Shown: positions 6,011-13,753 of the stretch, in pieces
Layout of the letters: every line of letters begins with the position of its first letter
How positions within the stretch are numbered: position 1 is the stretch's first letter
Assembly (NCBI GenBank): GCA_937871705.1
Contig: CALMOO010000058.1
Span: 1 to 15,864 of the forward strand
Direction of reading: 5' to 3'
Length of the DNA: 15,864 nt
Origin: an uncultured Hymenobacter sp.
GTDB lineage: Bacteria; Bacteroidota; Bacteroidia; Cytophagales; Hymenobacteraceae
Notes under the pieces: model-generated
Databases searched by the model: none
What the model saw: the letters and a program-made list of their open reading frames with translations, nothing else
Told to the model about the DNA's origin: nothing
Made by a program: the position numbers and the translations under genes

Positions 6011-6895
6011 ATGCTCTCCCGCAAAGAATTTATTCGTAAAATCGCCATGGGCTCGGCTGTAGCCCCGTTGTTGCTTCAGCAGTTCGGGTGCTCGTCCGGA
6101 ACCAGTCAATCTGCCACTGCTAGCACTGCTTTGGCTGATAGCACCCGTGTCGCCGGTCCTCCCGGTCCGCCACCTTCCAACGGCCCTGGTGGACCCCCAC
6201 CTGGCTGGAAAGGAGGCCCGCCTCCCGGTGGCCCGCCACCCCACCACGCTAGTAAGCCTGGTCCCACCGGCCACGCCGAAGACGGTACTGCCTGCCCCTC
6301 GACTCCCGAGCTAACGGGTGGTCCCTACCCCTACGACTTAAGCGGCAAGGGGGCCATGACGCGCCGCGTCATCCACGAAAACCGGCCCGGCCTACCGCTA
6401 GCGTTCACCTTCACGCTGGTCAATACCAAGCAGGGCTGCGCCGCCATCCCCGATGCCCGCATTGACGTGTGGCACTGTGACGCCGACGGCTACTACTCCG
6501 AGTACCAAGAGCCCGGCTATCTCGGTACCCGCGACTTGACCAACCAGACCTTCTGCCGCGGCATCCAGCGCACCAATGCCCACGGCCAGGTGACGTTCGA
6601 AAGCATCTACCCTGGCTGGTACGAAGGCCGCATCACCCACATTCACTTCGAGGTGTATGTCGGGAAAAAGCTACTGCTCACCAGCCAGCTCGCCTTCCCC
6701 GACAGCATCAATGCGGCTGTATATGCCAAGTCGCCCTACCAGAAGCACGGCAACAACACGAGCGTCAAAAGCAACGCCGCCGATATGATCTTCAGCGAAA
6801 CAAGTACGGTGCTGGCCCACGCGCTCTTCAACGTAGTGCCCAATGCGGCCACCGGCGGCTACACAGCGGCCTATACCATCGGCCTACCAGTGTAA
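6011..6895 (+). CDS. Exported intradiol ring-cleavage dioxygenase-like lipoprotein
   Basis: A 294-residue protein. The N-terminus SRKEFIRKIAMGSAVAPLLL resembles a Tat-type signal (RK in place of RR), followed by a weak lipobox at C27 (QFGC). Residues 48-88 form a Gly/Pro-rich linker. The catalytic domain follows from about residue 95. Expected Fe(III) ligands of intradiol dioxygenases are visible: a tyrosine in LTGGPYPYD (Y106 or Y108), a tyrosine in IYPGWYEGR (Y200 or Y204), and H210 and H212 in THIHFEV. IDVWHCDADGYYSEY (151-165) is also typical. Family members open catechol-type rings between the two hydroxyls using O2. Secreted members are less well understood and the natural substrate cannot be read here. 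It is a single-gene unit after the IS, convergent with the efflux/LytTR operon. Confidence 0.85.
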   Translation: MLSRKEFIRKIAMGSAVAPLLLQQFGCSSGTSQSATASTALADSTRVAGPPGPPPSNGPGGPPPGWKGGPPPGGPPPHHASKPGPTGHAEDGTACPSTPELTGGPYPYDLSGKGAMTRRVIHENRPGLPLAFTFTLVNTKQGCAAIPDARIDVWHCDADGYYSEYQEPGYLGTRDLTNQTFCRGIQRTNAHGQVTFESIYPGWYEGRITHIHFEVYVGKKLLLTSQLAFPDSINAAVYAKSPYQKHGNNTSVKSNAADMIFSETSTVLAHALFNVVPNAATGGYTAAYTIGLPV

Positions 6896-6958
6896 CCAGT
6901 AGGGCAGAAGTGACTTTATAGACAGGCAAGCCTTCCCGTTAGTGGGCTTTGTTGTTAG

Positions 6959-7093
6959 AAACGACTTAGCGGGGATTGCTGTTCCAACTCTCGTCCAGCC
7001 CCTAGTACGGTGGCCCAGAACCAGTACGCCTTGCGTCTAGCTACAATCACCGTCCTCAACGCCCTCGGTCTGGCCGTGGCGGCTGCGGCCTGA
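6959..7093 (+). other. Unassigned open stretch in the convergent intergenic region
   Basis: Between the dioxygenase stop and the LytTR gene, one plus-strand frame is open from just after the TAG at 6956-6958 to the TGA at 7091-7093. From GTG 7010 it reads VAQNQYALRLATITVLNALG and then LAVAAAA: a possible membrane-helix peptide of 27 residues, or the tail of a lost gene. No start context or family is recognised. The rest of 6896-7150 holds only the hairpin at 7103-7119. Confidence 0.2.
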
Positions 7094-7102
7094 CCAAGGG
7101 CA

Positions 7103-7119
7103 GCACCTCTTATAGGTGC
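7103..7119. terminator. Small hairpin between convergent genes
   Basis: gcacct (7103-7108) pairs with aggtgc (7114-7119) around a 5-base loop, between the ends of the dioxygenase gene (+) and the LytTR gene (-). Position suggests a shared terminator, but the stem is short and lacks a clear T-run. Confidence 0.35.
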
Positions 7120-7150
7120 CAGGCCCGGTTGCGTCGGCCGAAACGGATAG

Positions 7151-7912
7151 TTACTTACCCAGCCATTCCTTAAATTCCGCTACCCGGTCGCCGCTCACCA
7201 GCACCTCGTGGCGCGGAGTAGGCAGCAGTTGTATTTTCAGCTTGCTGGCCGAGTAGGTATGCACGGTCTGGATGGCGGCCAGATTCACCAAGTATTGCCG
7301 GCTCACGCGGAAAAACTGACGCGGATTGAGCAGTTGCGTGAGCCGGTCAAGGCTATATTCCAACGGCAGCATGGAGCCCTGCTGATTGGTCAGAAACGTG
7401 ATTTTTTCTTCCAGAAAGAAGTAGGCAATTTCAGCCACTTCTACACTGCGCAACTTGGGGCCAATGCTCACCATAAACCGGTCGCGGTAGGTAGGCTCCG
7501 CAGGTTTACCGAGGAGTTGGAGCAGGGTCGAAAGGTCGGGCGGGGCCGCAAAGTGCTGGCGCAACGTCTTATACTTCTCCAGCGCCGCCACAAGCGTGTC
7601 GTAGTCGATGGGTTTGAGCAGATAATCGATGCTGTTGACCTTGAAGGCCTGCACCATGTACTCGTCGTAGGCGGTAGTGAAGATGATGGGCGTCGACACC
7701 TGCACCTGCTCAAAAATGCGAAAGCCCAGGTCGTCTTCCAGCTGAATATCGAGAAACAGCAAATCCGGCACTGGGTGCGTGCGCAGCCACGCCACAGCTT
7801 GGGCCACCGAAGGCAGCCGGTCGAGCACCCGGATGGTGGGGTCGTAGCGCAGCAGCTGGCTTTCGAGGCGGCGGGCCGTCAGGGTTTCGTCTTCGATAAT
7901 GAGTACGTTCAT
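7151..7912 (-). CDS. LytTR family response regulator
   Basis: A 253-residue response regulator. The receiver domain covers residues 1-120: acidic pair E7/D8 (IIEDE), phospho-acceptor D55 in LLFLDIQ, conserved T79/T80 in IIFTTAYDEY, and K100 in LLKPIDYD. A LytTR DNA-binding domain spans about 145-250, with signature stretches EVAEIAYFFLEEKITFL and FFRVSRQYLVNLAAI. All phosphotransfer residues are present, so it should be functional. Its ATG overlaps the TGA of the upstream histidine kinase gene by 4 bp, which makes that kinase its partner. LytTR proteins bind pairs of short direct repeats spaced about two helical turns apart, so the 21-bp-spaced repeats at 15004-15036 are a possible target (inference). 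Confidence 0.95.
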   Translation of the reverse strand: MNVLIIEDETLTARRLESQLLRYDPTIRVLDRLPSVAQAVAWLRTHPVPDLLFLDIQLEDDLGFRIFEQVQVSTPIIFTTAYDEYMVQAFKVNSIDYLLKPIDYDTLVAALEKYKTLRQHFAAPPDLSTLLQLLGKPAEPTYRDRFMVSIGPKLRSVEVAEIAYFFLEEKITFLTNQQGSMLPLEYSLDRLTQLLNPRQFFRVSRQYLVNLAAIQTVHTYSASKLKIQLLPTPRHEVLVSGDRVAEFKEWLGK

Positions 7913-9030
7913 GGCAATAAGGGAATGCGGACTTCGAAGGTGCCGCCGGCCTCCGCTACGCCGACGGGCCGGGGCGTGAGCAGGCGGTAGCGGTTGAAGA
8001 TATTCTGGAGGCCTATGCCGGTGGAAACTGCCGCCAGCGGCAGCGGGCGGCGCTGCAAGGGGTTGCGCACCACCAGCTCATTTTCTTCCGCACCGATGAA
8101 GACGGTGAGCGGGTATGCGGCAGACATCTGGTTATGCTTCACCGCGTTCTCTACCAGCAGCTGCAAGGTGAGCGGGGCCACCCGGTAGCGGCGCACTGCC
8201 TGCGGAATGTCGAGTACCACGTCGAACTTATCCTCGAAACGGATTTTGAGCAAAAACGTGTAGGACTTGATAAAGTCCAGCTCCGTGCTGAGCAGCACCA
8301 GGTCGTTGTCTTTTTGCTCCAGGGTATAGCGGTAGGCGCGGGCCAGCTGCTCGATGAATTGCTCAGAAAGCGCAGCATCAATATGCACCAGCGACGACAG
8401 GATGCTGAGGCTGTTGAAGAGAAAGTGCGGGTTAACCTGATTCTTGAGGGCCGCGAGCTGGGCGTGCAGGTTCTCGTTTTCGAGTTGCTCAGTGCGCTGG
8501 TGAGAGGCCCGTACCCGTAGCAGCGCCTGGTGATTGGCAATGAGGTAGAACGCGGTGAGCAGCAGCATCAAAAAGAAGCCCTGGTTGGACCGCAGAAACA
8601 GCGCGTGGTGCTCGGACGTGATGTGTAGCAACTCGGGTGGCGGGTCACCGAACGTCGGCACCAGCCCGCGCACGGCGTCAATCACCGCGTAGCGCGCCAC
8701 AATGAACACCGCCGCCAACGCCAGCGAAATAAGGAGCGTGATGAGCTGCACGGGTAGCTTCATCTCCAGCAGGAAATCCTCGCCGAAGCGGCCAAACAAC
8801 TGCCGCTGAATCCACTCCACCAAGTTGAGCCACACGAAGTAGAATAGGAGCGTGATGGTGCTACCCACCAGCAGCATGGGCAATGCGCGCTGTACGCCCA
8901 CCCAGCTGTGGTCCCACTCCGGAAAATTGATGTAGGCCAAGATGGGGTAGTACAGCATGACCAAGCTCAGGGCTAGTTTCCACTTCTGGCGCAGGGTGAG
9001 GCGGGGGGTGGCGGGCGGCAGCGGCGTCAT
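7909..9030 (-). CDS. LytS-type sensor histidine kinase
   Basis: A 373-residue membrane kinase. Four hydrophobic segments (about 17-35, 47-68, 93-113 and 150-166) are followed by a coiled-coil linker (about 170-195). The His_kinase domain carries phospho-acceptor H202 in NQVNPHFLFNSLSILSSL. The ATPase domain has the N-box LLVENAVKHN (291-300) and a glycine box STGIGLQNIFNRY. No separate periplasmic sensor domain is visible, so the signal is probably sensed in or near the membrane. I chose ATG 9030; an in-frame TTG at 9093 would add 21 residues and overlap the outer membrane factor stop by 10 bp. Its stop overlaps the response regulator start, so the two are coupled. It is the fourth gene of the efflux operon. 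Confidence 0.93.
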   Translation of the reverse strand: MTPLPPATPRLTLRQKWKLALSLVMLYYPILAYINFPEWDHSWVGVQRALPMLLVGSTITLLFYFVWLNLVEWIQRQLFGRFGEDFLLEMKLPVQLITLLISLALAAVFIVARYAVIDAVRGLVPTFGDPPPELLHITSEHHALFLRSNQGFFLMLLLTAFYLIANHQALLRVRASHQRTEQLENENLHAQLAALKNQVNPHFLFNSLSILSSLVHIDAALSEQFIEQLARAYRYTLEQKDNDLVLLSTELDFIKSYTFLLKIRFEDKFDVVLDIPQAVRRYRVAPLTLQLLVENAVKHNQMSAAYPLTVFIGAEENELVVRNPLQRRPLPLAAVSTGIGLQNIFNRYRLLTPRPVGVAEAGGTFEVRIPLLP

Positions 9031-9083
9031 GCGGACGGGTAGGGCAAAAGGAAGAGAGTATCCCGCGCAAAAGTGGGCAAGAA

Positions 9084-10472
9084 TTACTGCCAACCGCCAC
9101 CCAGCGCCTGGTAGAGGCTGGTGATGGCTTGCAGCTGCTGCTGGCGGTCGTTGACGCTGCTGAGCTGGGCGGCAAGCAGGCTTTGCTGGGCCGTGAGCAC
9201 CTCGGTGTAATTGGCGAAACCGCTGGCGAGGAGCGCCTGCGAGTAGCGCACCGACTTATCGAGGGCGTCGAGCTGCTGCGTGCGTTCCACTACTTTGTCG
9301 CCGGCTGCCTGGTACGAATACAGCGCGTTGGCCACGTCGCGGCCACCGGTGAGCACAGCGGTTTGGAGATTGAGCTGGGCCTCAGCTTGCTGGGCATGGG
9401 CCACGCGCAGGCGGGCTTTGTTAACTCCTCGGTTCAGGATGGGCGTGACCAGGCCCCCGGCCAGCGTGCCGAAAAAAGAGGCCGGGTTGAAGAGCGTCGA
9501 GGGCGTGAAGGTGGAGTAGCCGCCAGTGGCTGTGAGCGTGAGGGCGGGGTAGAAATAGGTGCGCGCCGCGTTGGTTAGCTCGAAGGCTGATTGGTAGGCG
9601 TACTCGGCCTCCTGCACTTCGGGGCGGTAGCGCAGCAGCTGGGCGGGCACGCCGGTTTGGAGGGTAGCCACTGGCTGCTGGGCCTCCAGGGTGCTACGCA
9701 CGATGGAGCTGGGCGCGCGGCCCAGCAGCAAGCTAATTGTATTTTCAGTTTCCCGAATTTGCTGCTTGAGGTCGGGGATGGTGACCGAAGCCGCGTAGCG
9801 GCTGGCCTGGGCCTGCACCACGGCCGCCCCGGTCACGATGCCGGCCTCACTCAGCGCCCGCATCGTTTTCACGGTTTGGTCGCGGCTGGCCACCGTTTGC
9901 TGGGTGACGGCCAATTGTTTATCCAGCGAGAGCAGCAGGTAGTAATCGGTGGCAATGCTCGATACCAGCGACGTTTGCACCGCACGCTGGTAGGCTACGC
10001 TCTGGCGCAGCAGCGCCAGGTACGAGCGCTTGGAGCTGCGCAGTTGGCCCCACACGTCGGCCTGCCAGCTGGCGGTGCCATAAAGCTGGTACTGCGTGGC
10101 CGCCGCAAACGACCCGAGCCCGACATAGGATGCCGACTTGATGCGGGCCACGTAGGCTGTGCCCGACAAGCTGGGCAAAAACGCCGCCTGGCTCTGCCTA
10201 AAATAGGCATCGGCCGCCTGCACCCGCGCCACGGCTACCTGCAAGTCGAGGTTGTGGGCAATGCCATCGGCAATCAGCGCTTGCAAGGGCGCATCGGTGA
10301 AGAGCGTGCGCCAGGGCAGCTGGGCCAGCGTGACCGTGTCTTTCGGCACCTCGTCGCGGTAAAGGCCAGTGGTGTCGATGGGGGGTGCCTGGTAAGGCTT
10401 CGTCACCTTACAAGCCGAGATATAACAAAGCAGCCAGAGGCCGAGCAGCCCCCGCAACAGAAAAGTATTCAT
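9084..10472 (-). CDS. TolC/NodT-type outer membrane efflux lipoprotein
   Basis: A 462-residue outer membrane factor of an RND pump. A lipoprotein signal (lipobox ISAC, C21) is followed by two outer-membrane-efflux repeats, visible as paired long alpha-helical regions. The first contains LDLQVAVARVQAADAYFRQS, the second RPEVQEAEYAYQSAFELTNAA. Length is normal for the family. I chose ATG 10472, which gives a compact signal peptide; an upstream opening at 10526 adds 18 residues and looks less natural. It would form the trimeric outer membrane channel that docks on the adaptor and transporter encoded upstream. It lies 86 bp after the RND gene and 53 bp before the kinase ATG. The substrate is unknown. 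Confidence 0.93.
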   Translation of the reverse strand: MNTFLLRGLLGLWLLCYISACKVTKPYQAPPIDTTGLYRDEVPKDTVTLAQLPWRTLFTDAPLQALIADGIAHNLDLQVAVARVQAADAYFRQSQAAFLPSLSGTAYVARIKSASYVGLGSFAAATQYQLYGTASWQADVWGQLRSSKRSYLALLRQSVAYQRAVQTSLVSSIATDYYLLLSLDKQLAVTQQTVASRDQTVKTMRALSEAGIVTGAAVVQAQASRYAASVTIPDLKQQIRETENTISLLLGRAPSSIVRSTLEAQQPVATLQTGVPAQLLRYRPEVQEAEYAYQSAFELTNAARTYFYPALTLTATGGYSTFTPSTLFNPASFFGTLAGGLVTPILNRGVNKARLRVAHAQQAEAQLNLQTAVLTGGRDVANALYSYQAAGDKVVERTQQLDALDKSVRYSQALLASGFANYTEVLTAQQSLLAAQLSSVNDRQQQLQAITSLYQALGGGWQ

Positions 10473-10527
10473 ACCAAAAAGGATAAAGCTTGAGGGCCAG
10501 CCCCCGATTAGTTTCTTACTCACCACG

Positions 10528-10549
10528 CCGGCTAGGGTAAGCTAGCCGG
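10528..10549. repeat. Intercistronic hairpin between RND and outer membrane factor genes
   Basis: ccggctag (10528-10535) and ctagccgg (10542-10549) are perfect reverse complements around a 6-base loop. It lies 9 bp after the start of the RND-OMF gap, in the direction of transcription (minus strand). No T-run follows. It may stabilise the upstream mRNA or reduce read-through, tuning the ratio of pump to channel. Confidence 0.45.
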
Positions 10550-10558
10550 GGCTACTCA

Positions 10559-13500
10559 CTAGTGAACGGCCACCAGGGGGGTAGGCGTGGCGGGCATGGC
10601 TGGAGCCGGCTCAGCCGGCACGGGCGGGCCACTAATTCGCTCCTGAAAGCCCTGAAAAATGATAAACAGCACCGGAATTACAAACACCCCGAACACGGTG
10701 CCGATGAGCATGCCGCCCACCGCCGCCGTGCCGATGGCGCGGTTGCCGATGGCTCCCGCGCCATCGGCCAGCATCAGCGGCAGCAGGCCCAGGATGAAGG
10801 CAAACGAGGTCATCAGGATGGGGCGGAAGCGGGCTTTCGCCCCCGCGATGGCAGCCTCCACCAGCGCCAGGCCGTGCCGCCGCCGCGCCACCGAAAACTC
10901 CACGATGAGGATGGCGTTTTTGGCCAGCAGGCCGATGAGCATGATGAGCGAAATCTGGAGGTAGATGTTGTTGCTAACCCCGAAGATGTTGGCAAAAATG
11001 AATGCCCCCGCCAAGCCAATGGGCAAGGAAAGCAGCACCGCAAACGGCAGAATGTAGCTCTCGTACTGTGCGCTCAGCAAGAAGTACACAAACACCAAAC
11101 AGAGCCCGAAAATGTACACCGTTTGCGAACCGGCTGAGATTTCTTCCCGCGTGAGGCCCGAATACTCGTAGCCGAAGCTAGCCGGCAAGGTTTGCTTAGC
11201 TACCTCGCCGATGGCTATGATGGCATCGCCGGTGCTGTAGCCCGGCTTGGGGTTGCCCGTCACGGTCACGGCCGAGTAGAGGTTGAAGCGTGAGAGCGTT
11301 TCGGGCCCAAACACGCGGGTGAGCGTGATGAACTCGGTGATGGGGGCCATCGTGCCGGCGCTGCTGCGCACGAAGATGCGGTTCAGACTTTCGGGGTTGG
11401 CGCGGGCAGCGGCTTCGGCCTGCACCATCACGCGGTACTGCTTGCCAAACTGGTTGAAGTTGGAGGCGTAAAGCCCGCCGAAGTAGCCTTGCAGTGTGGT
11501 CAGGATGTCGTTGGGCGTGAGGCCGGCTTCCTTGGTGCGGACCACGTCGATATCGACCTGGTACTGCGGGAAATTGGGGTTGAAGCCCGTGGTGGCAAAC
11601 AGAATTTCGGGCCGTTTATTCAAAGCCGCCAGAAACTGCTGGCTCACCTTGCCCAGGTTGGCTACGGTGCCGCCAGCCTTGTCTTGCAGTTGTAGCTCGA
11701 AGCCATTGCTGGTGCCGAAGCCTTGCAGCGTGGGGGGCGAAAAGAAGATAATCTTGGCGTCGCGAATGTGGGCCGTTTTGGCAAACAGCTTGCCGATGGT
11801 GGCCGCTATGGGCGTGTTCTTGCGCTCGTCCCAGGACTTAAGTTCGCCAATCGCCGTGCCGTAGGCGCTGCCCGTGCCGTTGATGAAACTCTGCCCCGTG
11901 ATGTAGCTGTGCGTATTCACCTCGGGCAGGCTAGCCACAATGCTATCGACCTCACTCACTACCCGTTGGGTGCGCTCCAGCGATGCCGAGGGGGGTAGGC
12001 TGATGCTGGAAAAAATCGTTCCCCCGTCCTCGTTGGGCACGAAGCTGCTCGACGTAGTGCGCAGCAGCCAGTAAAACACCCCGCCAAACACGGCGATGCC
12101 CGCTAGGGCCACCCATTTGTGGCGGCTTAGCCCACCCACGGCCTGCGTGTAGCGGCCCGTCAAGGCCTCGAAGCTGGTATTGAACGCCGCATAAAAACGC
12201 GGCAAGAAGCCACGGGGCGCGTGCTCGCCCTGCGGGTGCGGCCGGAGCAGCAGCGCGCACAGCGCCGGGCTCAGGGTCAAGGCATTAATAGCCGAAATAA
12301 TGATAGCCACGGCCAGCGTAAGGCCAAACTGCTTGTAAAAAACTCCCGCTGAACCCGTGATGAATGTGACCGGCACGAATACGGCCGCCATCACCAGGGT
12401 AATCGAAATGATAGCTCCCGTAATCTCGCTCATGGCCGAAAGCGTGGCCTGCTTGGGCGAGTTCTCGCCCGCGTCGAGCTTGGTATGCACGGCCTCCACC
12501 ACCACAATGGCATCATCCACCACGATGCCAATGGCCAGCACCAAGGCAAAGAGAGTGAGCAGGTTGATGGTGAACCCGAAGAGGCTGAGGAAGAAGAACG
12601 TGCCCACGATGGCCACCGGCACCGCAATGGCCGGAATGAGCGTGGAGCGGAAGTCTTGCAAGAAGATGAACACCACGATAAACACCAGCACGAAGGCTTC
12701 CACCAGCGTGTGCAGCACCTTCTCGATGCTGGCATCCAGGAATTTGTTGGCATCCGTGAGGGTCGCCGTATGAACGCCCTTCGGAAACGACGCTTCGGCC
12801 TGCGCGATGAGGGCCTTGCAGTCGGTCACCACGTCGCGCGCGTTGGAGCCCGCCGTCTGACTAATGGCCGTAATTATGCTGGGCTTGCCCTGCGTAGTCG
12901 TACCACCCGCGTAGCTCAAGGCCCCCAGTTCGATGCGGGCCACATCCTTAAGGCGCAGCACCTGCCCGCTGGTAGTAGTGCGGATAACGATGGCCCCGTA
13001 CTCGGTAGGCTGCACCAGCCGGCCCTTGTATTTGAGGATGTACTGAAAGGCTTGGCCACTATTCTCGCCCAGCTTGCCGGGGGCCGCCTCAATATTTTGC
13101 TCAGCCAGCGCGGTTGATATATCGCTCGGAATCAGGCCGTAATTGGCCATGACGTCGGGTTTCAGCCAGATGCGCATCGAGTAGTCGCGCGTGCCAAAGA
13201 CCGTGGCGCTGCCCACACCCGTCACCCGCTGCAACTGCGGCAAGAGGTTGATTTTGGCGTAGTTCTGCAGGAAGGTCTGGTCGTAGGCCGGGTTGTCGCT
13301 GTAGAGCGAGAAAATGAGCAGGTTGCTGCTCTGGCTCTTAGTCACGGTCACGCCGGTTTGGGTCACCTCGGCGGGCAGTAGCGGCGTGGCCTTGCTCACG
13401 CGGTTCTGCACGTTCACGGCGGCCAGGTCGGGATTGGTGCCCTGCTTGAAGTTGATGGTGATGCTGGCCGTGCCCTCGTTGTTGGCCGTGGAGGTCATGT

Positions 13501-13729
13501 AAGTCATATTTTCCACGCCATTGATTTGCTCTTCCAGCGGCACCACCACGCTGCGCAGCACCACGTCGGCGTTGGCTCCGGTGTAGGTGGCCGACACCTG
13601 CACGGTGGGCGGGGCAATGTCGGGGTACTGCGACACGGGCAGCGACACCAGCCCCAGCACCCCCAGAATAACCAGGAGCACGGAGATAACGGTCGAGAGC
13701 ACCGGCCGCTCAATGAATACTTTAAACAT
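10559..13729 (-). CDS. RND efflux transporter, HAE1/AcrB type
   Basis: A 1056-residue inner membrane proton/drug antiporter. It begins MFKVFIERPVLSTVISVLLV, the usual first membrane helix. A porter region with VPLEEQINGVENMTYM follows. The proton-relay pair D405/D406 is in GIVVDDAIVVVEAV, with the partner K937 in LLAKNAILIVEF. These are the AcrB-type essential residues and all are present. Twelve membrane helices and two large periplasmic loops fit the length. The C-terminus ends in a short Pro/Ala-rich tail. It forms the trimeric engine of the pump with the adaptor (24 bp upstream) and the outer membrane factor (86 bp downstream). Members export hydrophobic drugs, dyes or solvents; the particular substrate cannot be told from sequence. 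Confidence 0.97.
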   Translation of the reverse strand: MFKVFIERPVLSTVISVLLVILGVLGLVSLPVSQYPDIAPPTVQVSATYTGANADVVLRSVVVPLEEQINGVENMTYMTSTANNEGTASITINFKQGTNPDLAAVNVQNRVSKATPLLPAEVTQTGVTVTKSQSSNLLIFSLYSDNPAYDQTFLQNYAKINLLPQLQRVTGVGSATVFGTRDYSMRIWLKPDVMANYGLIPSDISTALAEQNIEAAPGKLGENSGQAFQYILKYKGRLVQPTEYGAIVIRTTTSGQVLRLKDVARIELGALSYAGGTTTQGKPSIITAISQTAGSNARDVVTDCKALIAQAEASFPKGVHTATLTDANKFLDASIEKVLHTLVEAFVLVFIVVFIFLQDFRSTLIPAIAVPVAIVGTFFFLSLFGFTINLLTLFALVLAIGIVVDDAIVVVEAVHTKLDAGENSPKQATLSAMSEITGAIISITLVMAAVFVPVTFITGSAGVFYKQFGLTLAVAIIISAINALTLSPALCALLLRPHPQGEHAPRGFLPRFYAAFNTSFEALTGRYTQAVGGLSRHKWVALAGIAVFGGVFYWLLRTTSSSFVPNEDGGTIFSSISLPPSASLERTQRVVSEVDSIVASLPEVNTHSYITGQSFINGTGSAYGTAIGELKSWDERKNTPIAATIGKLFAKTAHIRDAKIIFFSPPTLQGFGTSNGFELQLQDKAGGTVANLGKVSQQFLAALNKRPEILFATTGFNPNFPQYQVDIDVVRTKEAGLTPNDILTTLQGYFGGLYASNFNQFGKQYRVMVQAEAAARANPESLNRIFVRSSAGTMAPITEFITLTRVFGPETLSRFNLYSAVTVTGNPKPGYSTGDAIIAIGEVAKQTLPASFGYEYSGLTREEISAGSQTVYIFGLCLVFVYFLLSAQYESYILPFAVLLSLPIGLAGAFIFANIFGVSNNIYLQISLIMLIGLLAKNAILIVEFSVARRRHGLALVEAAIAGAKARFRPILMTSFAFILGLLPLMLADGAGAIGNRAIGTAAVGGMLIGTVFGVFVIPVLFIIFQGFQERISGPPVPAEPAPAMPATPTPLVAVH

Positions 13730-13753
13730 AAGATTACCAGACTATAAAGTGGG

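Noticed and set aside
7208..7990. Long plus-strand open frame (260 codons) opposite the response regulator and kinase genes
   Set aside because: It is antisense to clear LytTR and kinase motifs, has an unnatural composition rich in Gln, His and Arg, and shows no recognisable domain. It is a shadow frame of GC-rich coding DNA.
9591..10493. 300-codon plus-strand open frame opposite the outer membrane factor gene
   Set aside because: The minus strand carries a full TolC-like lipoprotein with signal peptide and family repeats. The plus-strand translation has no family features.
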